Source: Dyella_B jejuensis
GTDB lineage: Bacteria > Pseudomonadota > Gammaproteobacteria > Xanthomonadales > Rhodanobacteraceae
DNA: 64,000 bases
Assembly: GCF_044904675.1 (NCBI RefSeq)
Contig: NZ_JADIKJ010000004.1
Coordinates: 144,247-208,246 of the forward strand
Reading direction: 5' to 3'
Shown: positions 25,270 to 33,729 of the stretch, piece after piece
Numbering within the stretch: the first letter of the stretch is position 1
How the letters are laid out: each line of letters begins with the position of its first letter
Position numbers and translations under genes: made by a program
Notes under the pieces: model-generated
What the model was told of the DNA's origin: nothing
The model's input: only the letters and a program-made list of their open reading frames with translations
Databases searched by the model: none

Positions 25270-27774
25270 ATGAATACGCCGATATTCCCAATTGACCCTC
25301 TGCTACCCGACATCCGCAGCTCTCTCGCTGCACAGCCTCGCCTGGTGCTGGAAGCGCCCCCGGGCGCCGGCAAGACTACCCAGGTACCGCTGGCCCTGCG
25401 TAACGAGCCATGGCTGGCAGGCAAAAAGATCGTGATGCTGGAGCCGCGCCGTATCGCGGCGCGTGCGGCGGCGCAGTTCATGGCGCAACAGCTTGGCGAG
25501 GCGGTGGGGCAGACGGTGGGCTATCGGATTCGCTTCGAGTCCAAGGTCAGCGCGGCCACGCGCATCGAAGTGGTCACCGAAGGCATTCTCACGCGACTGG
25601 TGCAGGCCGACCCGGAACTGGCCGGCGTCGGTGCGATCCTGTTCGACGAATTCCACGAGCGGCACCTGGCCGGCGACCTGGGCGCGGCATTGGCGCTGGA
25701 TATCCAGGCCACGCTGCGGCCGGACCTGCGTGTCGTGGTGATGTCCGCCACGCTCGATGGCGAGCGCGTGGCGCAATGGCTGGATGCGCCGCGCATCAGC
25801 AGTCCGGGCCGGAGTTTTCCGGTGCGCGTCGATTATCCGCCGGCGCGCGCACAAGAAAATGTGGAACATCATCTGGTGCGGGTCATTCGGCAAGCCTTGA
25901 CGGAAAACGAAGGCGATGTGCTGGCGTTCCTGCCGGGCCGGCGCGAGATCGCGCGCGCGCAAAGCGCACTGGCGCAGTCGTTGCAGCGTGACGATGTAGA
26001 AGTGGTGGCATTGCATGGCGAGCTGTCGCTGGCCGAGCAGCAACTGGCGTTGGCACCGGCAGAGCCGAGTACGCGCCGCATCGTGCTGGCGACCAACGTT
26101 GCCGAATCGAGTGTGACGCTGCCGGGCATTCGCGCAGTAGTCGATACCGGTCTTGCGCGCGCGCCGCGCTTCGATCCCAATTCGGGATTCACGCGCCTGG
26201 AAACCGTAGCGATCTCACAGGCGTCCGCCGATCAACGCGCCGGCCGCGCCGGCCGCGTCGCCGAAGGCACGGCTTATCGGTTATGGCCGCAGAGCCGCCG
26301 CCTGGATGCCGCGCGTACGCCGGAAATCATGCAAGCGGAACTGTCCGGCCTGGCGCTGGAGTTGGCGGCCTGGGGCAGCGCGGCGTTGCCATGGCTCGAT
26401 CCGCCGCCCGGCGGCGCACTGGCCCAGGCGCGCGCATTGCTGACCGGCCTGGGCGCGCTCGATACCCGGCAACGCATCACACCGCTCGGCCGGCGCATGC
26501 TCGAACTCGGTGCGACGCCGCGGCTCGGTGCTGCGGCCTTGCGCGCGCCGGAAACCTTGCGTGCCTTGGTCGCCGACCTGCTGTCCTTGATGGAGGCGCG
26601 TTCGCCGTTGCGTGGAGAGCAGGCACGCAGCGATGATTTCCGCGTGCGTGTAACGGCGCTGCACGCATGGCGCGATCGCCGCAGCGCTACGGGTTATCAC
26701 AGCGGCGCGGACGCAGGGGCGTTGGCGGCAGTCGAAGCCATCAGCAAGGGCTGGCGTCGTCGCCTAGACGTGCGCAGCGCCGCGAGCGGCGTGCCGCACA
26801 GTCACGCGGTTGGCGACTTGCTGCTGCATGCTTTTCCAGACCGTCTTGCACGGCAGGACGAAAGCAATCCGCTGCGCTACACGCTCTCCAACGGACGCGG
26901 TGCGCGCTTGCACGAACAGACCGCGTTGATGGGCGAGCCGTGGCTGGTCGTGCTGGATCTGCGCCATGAAGCGCGCGATAGCCTGGTCCTTTCCGCCGCG
27001 CCGTTCGATCCGCGCGTGCTGGAGCGTGACTACGCCGATCAGTTCCAGCGGGTGCGCAGCGTGCGTTGGAACGATGAACGTGCAGCAGTCGAGGCGTTTG
27101 AGGAGCATCGCTTCGCGGCCATCGTGCTCGAGCGCCGCAGCGTTCCCGTGCAGGCGGAAGACGCCGTGCCCGCATTGCTCGCCGCCATTCGCAGTCGCGG
27201 CCTCGATGCGTTGCCATGGAGCGAAGCCGCGCGTCGCCAGCGCGTACGCATGCAATCGCTGCGCGAATGGATGCCCGAATTGGGCCTGCCGGATGTTTCC
27301 GATGATTATCTGCTCGGCACTTTGCACGATTGGTTGGCACCGTATCTGCAAAACAAGCGCAAGCTCGATGCGGTGTCGGAGAATGATCTCTCGCAGGCAT
27401 TGGCGGCGCTGTTTGATTACGAGCAACGCTGTCAATTGGATGCGCACGCACCGGACAGCCTGACGGTACCCAGCGGGCAGGTGCGCCGCCTGGAATATCG
27501 GCCCGGCGACACCCCGGTGCTGGCGGTGAAGCTGCAGGAGCTGTTCGGCCTTGCCGATACGCCGCGCATTGCGGATGGCCGCGTGCCCGTCACCTTGCAC
27601 CTGTTGTCGCCAGCAGGCCGGCCGATCCAGGTGACGCAGGACCTGAAAGGCTTCTGGGAACGCACCTACCCGGAAGTGAAGAAAGAATTGAAAGGGCGCT
27701 ACCCCAAGCATCCCTGGCCGGACGATCCATGGACGGCGACGCCCACGCATCGCGCCAAGCCGCGTGGTACCTAG
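25270..27774 (+). CDS. hrpB: ATP-dependent helicase HrpB
   Basis: DEAH-type superfamily 2 helicase of 834 residues, the length of E. coli HrpB (about 810-820). Motif I is PPGAGKTTQVPLAL near residue 32, motif II is DEFHERH, motif III SATLDGERVA, and motif VI QRAGRAGRVAEG. The HrpB C-terminal domain is present (HDWLAPYLQNKRKLDAV and RYPKHPWPDDPW at the end). The cellular role of HrpB is unclear in most bacteria; links to RNA metabolism have been proposed. It is monocistronic. Despite the symbol it is unrelated to the hrp type III genes. Confidence 0.95.
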   Translation: MNTPIFPIDPLLPDIRSSLAAQPRLVLEAPPGAGKTTQVPLALRNEPWLAGKKIVMLEPRRIAARAAAQFMAQQLGEAVGQTVGYRIRFESKVSAATRIEVVTEGILTRLVQADPELAGVGAILFDEFHERHLAGDLGAALALDIQATLRPDLRVVVMSATLDGERVAQWLDAPRISSPGRSFPVRVDYPPARAQENVEHHLVRVIRQALTENEGDVLAFLPGRREIARAQSALAQSLQRDDVEVVALHGELSLAEQQLALAPAEPSTRRIVLATNVAESSVTLPGIRAVVDTGLARAPRFDPNSGFTRLETVAISQASADQRAGRAGRVAEGTAYRLWPQSRRLDAARTPEIMQAELSGLALELAAWGSAALPWLDPPPGGALAQARALLTGLGALDTRQRITPLGRRMLELGATPRLGAAALRAPETLRALVADLLSLMEARSPLRGEQARSDDFRVRVTALHAWRDRRSATGYHSGADAGALAAVEAISKGWRRRLDVRSAASGVPHSHAVGDLLLHAFPDRLARQDESNPLRYTLSNGRGARLHEQTALMGEPWLVVLDLRHEARDSLVLSAAPFDPRVLERDYADQFQRVRSVRWNDERAAVEAFEEHRFAAIVLERRSVPVQAEDAVPALLAAIRSRGLDALPWSEAARRQRVRMQSLREWMPELGLPDVSDDYLLGTLHDWLAPYLQNKRKLDAVSENDLSQALAALFDYEQRCQLDAHAPDSLTVPSGQVRRLEYRPGDTPVLAVKLQELFGLADTPRIADGRVPVTLHLLSPAGRPIQVTQDLKGFWERTYPEVKKELKGRYPKHPWPDDPWTATPTHRAKPRGT

Positions 27775-27838
27775 CGCGGCCATCGCGCAACGTGCGCGGA
27801 GCAGGCTGTGCGGGGTCGCGCGTGAATGCACCGCATGC

Positions 27839-28141
27839 CTAACCAGCGCAAGGTTTGAAAGCAGCCATGTCATGCTGGTACGCCGCGGCAAAAAGCACAT
27901 CGTCATCGAGCACGACATGGTCAGACGCGGCCAGTTGACGGGCCTGGTCGTCGTCACGCTCGGAATGCGAGAGTTCCCAGGCGGGATTCTTGAAGTTGCT
28001 CGCCGCGAACGCACGCACCGTCTTGCGCCATGATGGCTCTTCTGAAGGAGCCGCACAGCCGATTGCCGTCATGAGGCACAGCCCGGTCACCAGCGCAGCA
28101 AGTGTCCGCACTTGTCGCGCAGACTCTTGCCATCGACCCAT
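27839..28141 (-). pseudogene. truncated HD-domain lipoprotein
   Basis: A 100-residue frame with a lipoprotein signal (LCLMTAIGC) followed by the start of an HD-domain phosphohydrolase: SWRKTVRAFAASNFKNP, ELSHSERD (first His) and LFAAAYQHDMAAF (His-Asp pair). It then stops abruptly after KPCAG. The rest of the HD domain, including its later metal ligand, is missing, and only about 65 bases separate the stop from the end of hrpB. It is therefore a 3'-truncated remnant or a minimal protein without activity. The homology is from recognition of the HD pattern, not a search. Confidence 0.55.
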
Positions 28142-28359
28142 CCCTTATCTTGATCTCCACTTGTCAAAATGATTACGCCGCTACCATCAAGGTTGCAGCG
28201 ATTCAGGCACCCGGGCGAGTTACTCATGCGCCAGATTCGACCTGAACTCAGAAATCGCTTCCAGCGTTGTCGCGCTCGCAGCTCGAGGCCTTCCGCCGCG
28301 CAAGCGCTGTCTTGCGCTCATCAGGTTGAAGCTTGCCATCTGTCGAGGCGTGGGCTGGT

Positions 28360-30312
28360 TCACGGCCTGGGCTGCAGGATGTCCTCGAGCAAGTCCGGTG
28401 TTCCTGGTATCCGTTCCAGATGTGGATAGCGCAATCCACCTTTCCACGTCAGCGAAAGCGACTGCTCCGTCTGACCTCGTGCGACCTGCAATTTGATCGG
28501 ACGATCGGCGTGCGCCGCCGAAACGGCTGACTTGATCACGGATGCCTGATAGGGCTGACCGTCGACCAACACGACCTTCGCGCCGACGACCAGGCCTGCG
28601 CGCCAAGCGGCGCTATCCCAGACGACGTTTGTCACCTCGCCGTCCTTGTCCAGATCGACGCCCACCGAGAATCTAAGGTTAGCTCCCCCGCTCTTGGTCT
28701 CGCTGGCTTGTTGGGCGCCTGAAGGTTGGTCGTTCCAAGTCAGCCGGTAGCCGGCGCGCGTGATGCCGTCGAGATCCGTGTTGATGCCGACGCTGTCTAC
28801 CCGCGCGCGCAGGAAGCTTGCCCAGTCGAACGGCGTGACGGCGTTCAGCGCGGCGACGAGGTCCTTGAACGTGTAAGGCACTGGGATTCGGCTGCCGTTG
28901 CGGATACCGAAGAAGCCTCGCGCGAAGTCATCCAACGATTTGCGGCCGTTGCTGCGTTCGCGAATCAGCGTGTCGATGTCCAGCCAGATCAACTGGCCCT
29001 GCAAATACACATCGAGCGTGTTGAGTTGCCAATCTGGCCAGGGCTGAAGGCGCCCCTCCGGATAGATGATGCTGTTGCCGTGCTGGATGAGTACCTGCTC
29101 GGAAGCATCCTGCAATGTCCGCCACTGCAGTCCAGGCCGGTTTGCGTATGCCGATGCGGTGGATTCCCAGTTCCTGAGTGCATCTTCCCGGCTGGTGACG
29201 CCGGAGCGTGCGTTGAGCACGCCATTCCAGTACATCGTCAGACCTTCGAACACCCAGAGCAACGAGTCCTGAGGTGCGACGTTCAGATTCGCCGTCCACA
29301 TCGTCGCAGGAACGCGGAAGATGCCATTCCACGCATGGACGAAGCCGTGGAACGGCGTGCCAAGCGATCGACCACTGAAGAACGCAGCAGGAAAGCCGTT
29401 CTCCCCTGAGCGACTCTGCTCGAAGTAGGCCGGCCCGAAGTCGTTCGCCAGCCAGACCAGCATGTCGTAATGATCGTAGTGTTGGCCGCCGAATAATTTA
29501 TAGGCCTGTGCGACCTCGCGACGGTATTTGTCGAGAGCCTCGGGCGACACGACGAGGCCGGCCTCGGTATCGGCCGCGACATCCAGTCGTACCGGCACAG
29601 GGTCGTCACTGAGGACGTACTGCCTCATCCAGCGCGCTGCCATGACGGGAGAATCCACGAGCCCATCGAGCGACACGGGAGAGAACCTCACGACATCGCC
29701 GACGCGAGTGGCGCCGTCCAGCGACGAAGCGAACTGCCAGCCATGAGGCAGCGTCACCGTGGGGTCAACCTGGATGCGGCGCGAGTAATAGCCGGCCGGA
29801 TAGAGCACATGGCTCTGCCACTGCAGATCCACCATTGTCGGTGTTGACAATACCGGCCCGATCGCGCCACTTGCGGGGAACAGGAACTGAAAATCGACGT
29901 CCAATTCCTGTGTCCCCGGAGGCACATCGACATGGAACGCGGCTTGTTCCACAGGATCGCGTCGCCATGGCAGGCGCTTCCCGCCTACATTGAATGCGAG
30001 CCCTGCGACCTGGTCGAGCACGTTGGGCGGCACCGGATCGCCCGGAATCCATTGGGGGAACAGCAGCGTCAGCTGCTTCATTCCGCGTACGGGAATGGTT
30101 TCGTGGATGCGGTGGATGCCACGCATAGCGTCGGTGGCGTCCACTTCGAGGCGAAGCGTGCCGGGATAGGCGACATCCTGAGGGGGCGCGATCGGTGCTG
30201 GTGTCGGTGTCGCCTGTGGCAGCGGCCAACCACTGCTCGCCTCGTTTGCAGCGACGCGGTCGGCCGCGACGAGCGACGCCACCAGCGCCATCGTTGTCAT
30301 CAAGAGTTTCAC
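28360..30312 (-). CDS. M61-family peptidase homologue, degenerate zinc motif
   Basis: A 650-residue exported protein of the M61 glycyl-aminopeptidase family. It has a signal peptide (ending RVAANEA), an N-terminal beta domain, a thermolysin-like catalytic domain and a C-terminal PDZ domain (about residues 535-600, with AAWRAGLVVGAKVVLVDG). The family zinc motif HExxH reads HGFVH (bases 29335-29349, residues 322-326): both histidines remain but the catalytic Glu is Gly. The third ligand Glu356 (WVFEGLT) is kept. The normal WNG and LLWV context is present, so the alignment is clear. The protein is probably a catalytically dead or altered relative. The start is GTG at 30312 with GGGAGA upstream. 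Confidence 0.85.
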   Translation of the reverse strand: MKLLMTTMALVASLVAADRVAANEASSGWPLPQATPTPAPIAPPQDVAYPGTLRLEVDATDAMRGIHRIHETIPVRGMKQLTLLFPQWIPGDPVPPNVLDQVAGLAFNVGGKRLPWRRDPVEQAAFHVDVPPGTQELDVDFQFLFPASGAIGPVLSTPTMVDLQWQSHVLYPAGYYSRRIQVDPTVTLPHGWQFASSLDGATRVGDVVRFSPVSLDGLVDSPVMAARWMRQYVLSDDPVPVRLDVAADTEAGLVVSPEALDKYRREVAQAYKLFGGQHYDHYDMLVWLANDFGPAYFEQSRSGENGFPAAFFSGRSLGTPFHGFVHAWNGIFRVPATMWTANLNVAPQDSLLWVFEGLTMYWNGVLNARSGVTSREDALRNWESTASAYANRPGLQWRTLQDASEQVLIQHGNSIIYPEGRLQPWPDWQLNTLDVYLQGQLIWLDIDTLIRERSNGRKSLDDFARGFFGIRNGSRIPVPYTFKDLVAALNAVTPFDWASFLRARVDSVGINTDLDGITRAGYRLTWNDQPSGAQQASETKSGGANLRFSVGVDLDKDGEVTNVVWDSAAWRAGLVVGAKVVLVDGQPYQASVIKSAVSAAHADRPIKLQVARGQTEQSLSLTWKGGLRYPHLERIPGTPDLLEDILQPRP

Positions 30313-30376
30313 GCATGTTCTCCCAGGCCACGTTCAACATGCCAGGTGCGACAGGATTCATAGGTGTAGATGGGCT

Positions 30377-30723
30377 TCATGCGCCAAGGCCCTTAACGCG
30401 AGGAAAGGCGAGGTATTCCAGGTCGTAGGCGTCAACGCCATGTGCCGTCTCCGGTGGCTGATGCCAAAAGCAGGTGCGCACCAGTTGCCACATGGTGGTA
30501 TCGAGTCCGATGTGGATCGAGTGCAGTGCCTCATCACGTCCTTCGTGATCTGCTTTGGCCCGCTCTTCAGACGCCAGTGCGCTGAGGTCATGGAAGGCTC
30601 CATGGAGATGAACTCCTGAGTGGCTTGACCCGGCATTTGGGAGCAGCCTCCCGTTTTCGAATGAATCGTCATCCATGCGAAGGCTGAAGACAGAGGAGAT
30701 AGCACTGCGACAGCAGTCATCAT
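30377..30723 (-). pseudogene. possible frameshifted small exported protein
   Basis: From 30723 one frame starts MMTAVAVLSPLSSAFA, a good signal peptide, but then becomes implausible. From 30676, in the next frame, a peptide starts MDDDSFENG and continues for 99 residues with ordinary codon use, containing EERAKADHEGRDEALHSIHI and ending LEYLAFPRVKGLGA. Joining the two frames at about 30676 gives one sensible exported protein of about 115 residues. I do not recognise the family. A frameshift is the likeliest reading, but neither half is certain to be coding. Confidence 0.35.
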
Positions 30724-30921
30724 GCGACCCCTCCGTCGCCCTGCCGAAATGATTGGCGGAGTCAATCTAGAAGTGCATCAACGATGTTGCAAAAAGCGGC
30801 ATCCCGCCAGGCCGAACGCCACGTTAAGCCGCCGCCGGCCCGATAAAGTCTGGATAGAAGGTATGGCATCTCCGGCAGTCCGGTTGAAGATTGCCATGAT
30901 CTATGTGCCCGGCTGCCGCCT

Positions 30922-31290
30922 TTACTGATCACTGGCTGGTACCGCTATTCGCTTGCGCCAACTTATCCAGCCGACCACCATTGACAATGCCGCCGCGACG
31001 AGTGGCGGCACAGCGTGCGCGTATTCGCCGTGGAGGATAACGGTCGCGAGTGCGGCAAACATAACGGCGCAACCGAGCACCGCGCCTGACAGGCGAGTCG
31101 GTGTCCGGAAAAGCAGGATGGCTGCGGTGAGTTCCAGCGATCCGGTGACGAAATGGAACCAGCGCGGATATCCCCATTTCAGGTATTCCTCGTAGATCGA
31201 TCCCGGAGCGACGATGTTGCTCAGTGAACCGACGACGAAAAAAGCGGCAAGCGCGAAGGGTAAGACTTGGCGCCAGGAGATTTTAGACAT
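30922..31290 (-). CDS. DoxX-like membrane protein
   Basis: A 122-residue inner-membrane protein with four transmembrane helices: LPFALAAFFVVGSLSNIV, HFVTGSLELTAAILLF, SGAVLGCAVMFAALATVIL and PPLVAAALSMVVGWISW. It carries the DoxX-like (DoxX_2) signature GYPRWFHFVTGSLE. Family members are poorly defined small redox-linked or carrier-like membrane proteins. It lies 89 bases after the NmrA-like gene in the same direction, so the two are probably cotranscribed. Confidence 0.8.
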   Translation of the reverse strand: MSKISWRQVLPFALAAFFVVGSLSNIVAPGSIYEEYLKWGYPRWFHFVTGSLELTAAILLFRTPTRLSGAVLGCAVMFAALATVILHGEYAHAVPPLVAAALSMVVGWISWRKRIAVPASDQ

Positions 31291-31379
31291 GGGTCTAACC
31301 TCAGGTGATGAGTTTCCGCCGGTGGGATGCGGCTTTCGGAATAGATTTCGAAAGTCGCATCGATGACGGACCAGCGGAC

Positions 31380-32252
31380 TTAGCCGGCAGTGGCCTTCCG
31401 GGCCGCTGCAAAAACATCGCGAGCGGACGTCGCGCCAGGGACGTGTTCCGTACCCACGACCCCGAGGTCCATCCCTCCGGCGTTGACGGCCTCATACATG
31501 GTTTCGGCCGGCCCGGACTTGCCCTTCGGAATGCCGAACTGCTCGAATGTATCCGGCCAATCAGCCCGCGGGACGGCAATGGCTTTCACGTCGCGCTTCA
31601 TCACTTCACCTAATTGCGCCGCCACTTCATCAGCGCTCACCATTGAACCGAGTTCGATGATCCGATGCCCCAGCCACGCCGGTCCGCTCAGAAGCGATGC
31701 GATCTCGGCGCCGATGTCGTTGGTCGCGACCATGGTCGATTTCCGATCTGTCGGGTTGTAGAAGACGGGCAGTGTGCCGCCCTGGGCGACGTGAAAGCCG
31801 TAAAGAAAGTTTTCGAAAAACCCACCGGCCCGCGCATAGGCGATCGGCAGGTTCAGGTCGCGAAAACCCTGCTCCAGAAGCGACAGAGCCGTGATCAGGC
31901 CCATCCCGCCGGTTCGGTTAGCGCCCATCGACGAAAGCACGACGACCCGCGGCACCGGTACCTGGGTGAGCGCCTCGACGTAGTTCGCGATGACGCCCTT
32001 GGCTTCCCTGAAATCCGGCGAGGGTGCCCAGATGGGAGGCAACATGACAAACGCGCCATCGACGCCCCTGAGCGCTCGCTTGATGGAGGCCGCATCGTTC
32101 CAGTCGCCTTCAACCAGTTCGACGCCTTGGTCGGCCCAGCTTGCCGCCTTCGCGCGGTCGCGAACCAGCGCGCGTACTTTCTTGCCTTGCGTCAGCAAGT
32201 GAGTTGCCGTTGCGCCGCCAACCTTTCCGGTCATTCCCATAACTAAAAACAT
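31380..32252 (-). CDS. NmrA-like NAD(P)-binding protein
   Basis: A 290-residue atypical short-chain dehydrogenase of the NmrA/HSCARG type. The N-terminal Rossmann motif is VMGMTGKVGGATATHLL (the GxxGxxG form), followed by VRALVRD and ELVEGDWND. VVVLSSMGANR takes the position of the usual catalytic region, and the classical Tyr-x-x-x-Lys is not evident. These proteins often sense NAD(P) redox state or reduce quinones. Divergent from a LysR regulator, with an inverted repeat in the gap; DoxX follows. LysR + NmrA + DoxX is a recurring oxidative or electrophile-response arrangement (inference). Confidence 0.88.
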   Translation of the reverse strand: MFLVMGMTGKVGGATATHLLTQGKKVRALVRDRAKAASWADQGVELVEGDWNDAASIKRALRGVDGAFVMLPPIWAPSPDFREAKGVIANYVEALTQVPVPRVVVLSSMGANRTGGMGLITALSLLEQGFRDLNLPIAYARAGGFFENFLYGFHVAQGGTLPVFYNPTDRKSTMVATNDIGAEIASLLSGPAWLGHRIIELGSMVSADEVAAQLGEVMKRDVKAIAVPRADWPDTFEQFGIPKGKSGPAETMYEAVNAGGMDLGVVGTEHVPGATSARDVFAAARKATAG

Positions 32253-32305
32253 GTGCGTTCGCCTTCATGGGTGTGATGGCCCACGGTACCCCGTGCGTTA
32301 TTATT

Positions 32306-32324
32306 CGAATACGAGGCATATTCG
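32306..32324. promoter_or_regulatory. dyad between nmrA-like and LysR genes
   Basis: CGAATA (32306-32311) and TATTCG (32319-32324) are inverted repeats separated by 7 bases. They lie in the 87-base gap between the divergent NmrA-like and LysR genes. Position and symmetry suit a LysR binding site that controls both promoters, although it is not a textbook T-N11-A box. Confidence 0.45.
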
Positions 32325-32339
32325 GAACGGGCCGTGTAG

Positions 32340-33299
32340 ATGAACTTAACAATCGCTCGAAGCCATCTGGATGGGCTGGTCGTGTTTTTGACCGTGGCGG
32401 AATACCGAGGCTTTCGTGCTGCGGCACGGCACCTCGGCATCACGCCGTCTGCGGTCAGCCAGGCGATACGAACTCTGGAGGAACGGGTTGGCGCGCCGCT
32501 GTTCTCTCGTACGACACGCAGCGTCAGGCTGACCGAAGCGGGCGAACGCCTGCTTGCCCACGCGCGTCCGGCCGTGGACATGCTCACCGCGGGATTGGAT
32601 GCCGCGAGTGGCTTGGGTGGCGAGATTACCGGCCGACTGCGCATCAATATGCCCAGGCCCATCTTGCCGCTGCTGGTGAATCGCTTGCTGCCGGACTTTC
32701 TCGACGCTCACCCAAATGTTGAACTCGAACTGGTGGGCGACGATCGCCCCATCGACATCGTCGAAGAAGGATTCGACGCGGGAATACGATTGGGAAACTT
32801 CGTCCAGATCGACATGGTCGCGATGTGGCTGACGCCACCGGAGCGCTTCGTTGTCGTTGGGGCTCCGGCGTTGTTTAGGAAGCATGGCCGACCGGCGTCT
32901 CCGTACGATCTGCAGAACTTTCGTTGCATCCTGCTTCGTCAATCCGTGCGGGCTCTCGATCACTGGCAATTTGTCGTCGATGGGAAGCGCATCACGGTGG
33001 GCATAGCGGGGCCTCTCGTGATCAACGACGTCGAGGCCTGCGTTCGCTCAGCGCTGAGAGGTGTTGGGCTCTTCCAATTGCCACACTCGCTCGTGATGTC
33101 GCATCTTGAACGTGGCGATCTGCAGACCGTGCTCGAACCTTATTGTGAAGAGGTTCCCGGTCTTTCCCTTTACTATCCAAGTCGAAGTCAGTCACTCCCG
33201 AAGCTCCGCGCGTTTGTCGATTTCGCCACCCAGCGAATGCGCAGAGCGTTCAAAGCGGACGATTACCTGCCGGATCCCATATCCGGTTACATCGCCTAG
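32340..33299 (+). CDS. LysR-family transcriptional regulator
   Basis: A 319-residue LysR regulator. The N-terminal helix-turn-helix reads FLTVAEYRGFRAAARHL, then ITPSAVSQAIRTLEERV and LFSRTTRSVRLTEAG. The effector domain has GRLRINMPRPILPLLVNRLL and VEEGFDAGIRLG, as in the branch that controls redox and aromatic-related genes. It is divergent from the NmrA-like/DoxX pair, which is its likely target. The ATG at 32340 has no strong ribosome binding site but fits the family's N-terminus. Confidence 0.92.
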   Translation: MNLTIARSHLDGLVVFLTVAEYRGFRAAARHLGITPSAVSQAIRTLEERVGAPLFSRTTRSVRLTEAGERLLAHARPAVDMLTAGLDAASGLGGEITGRLRINMPRPILPLLVNRLLPDFLDAHPNVELELVGDDRPIDIVEEGFDAGIRLGNFVQIDMVAMWLTPPERFVVVGAPALFRKHGRPASPYDLQNFRCILLRQSVRALDHWQFVVDGKRITVGIAGPLVINDVEACVRSALRGVGLFQLPHSLVMSHLERGDLQTVLEPYCEEVPGLSLYYPSRSQSLPKLRAFVDFATQRMRRAFKADDYLPDPISGYIA

Positions 33300-33729
33300 A
33301 TCCTAGGGATACTGCCCCGAATCAGCTGCCGGGAGAGGAATCGGTTTACGTCAAGCTCGGGTGACTTCAAGCATTAAGCCCCGCCTATCAAACGTGATCT
33401 TGAAGAAGTCATGGTGGATGTCGCCATGGCGTCGTGGACCAAGGGGTGCTTGCAGAGTATTTGGGAACGATCTGGCAATGATCGTTGACCTGAAAGTAGG
33501 TCCCACTCAACCGCGGTGCGCCATAGCGATCAAAAACATTCAACAGTCGTCTTGATCACTGAAAACAACTTCAAGGTGAAAGGCCTTGATCCATCCGTCA
33601 AGCGGAAGTAAGCGGTCGAACAGCAAGAATGTCCGCCGCGAAGTGGAATCTGGAGGAGGCTGCAGGTTGCCTTGACCGACCCTGTCCGATAACAAGTCAC
33701 TTCGTAATGACGTTGGCAACGCCACAACA
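33300..33729. other. 430-base gap with no supported gene
   Basis: Short frames on both strands here lack ribosome binding sites and recognisable motifs. The composition is less GC-rich than the flanking genes and may represent decayed sequence. No insertion-sequence ends were recognised. Confidence 0.4.
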
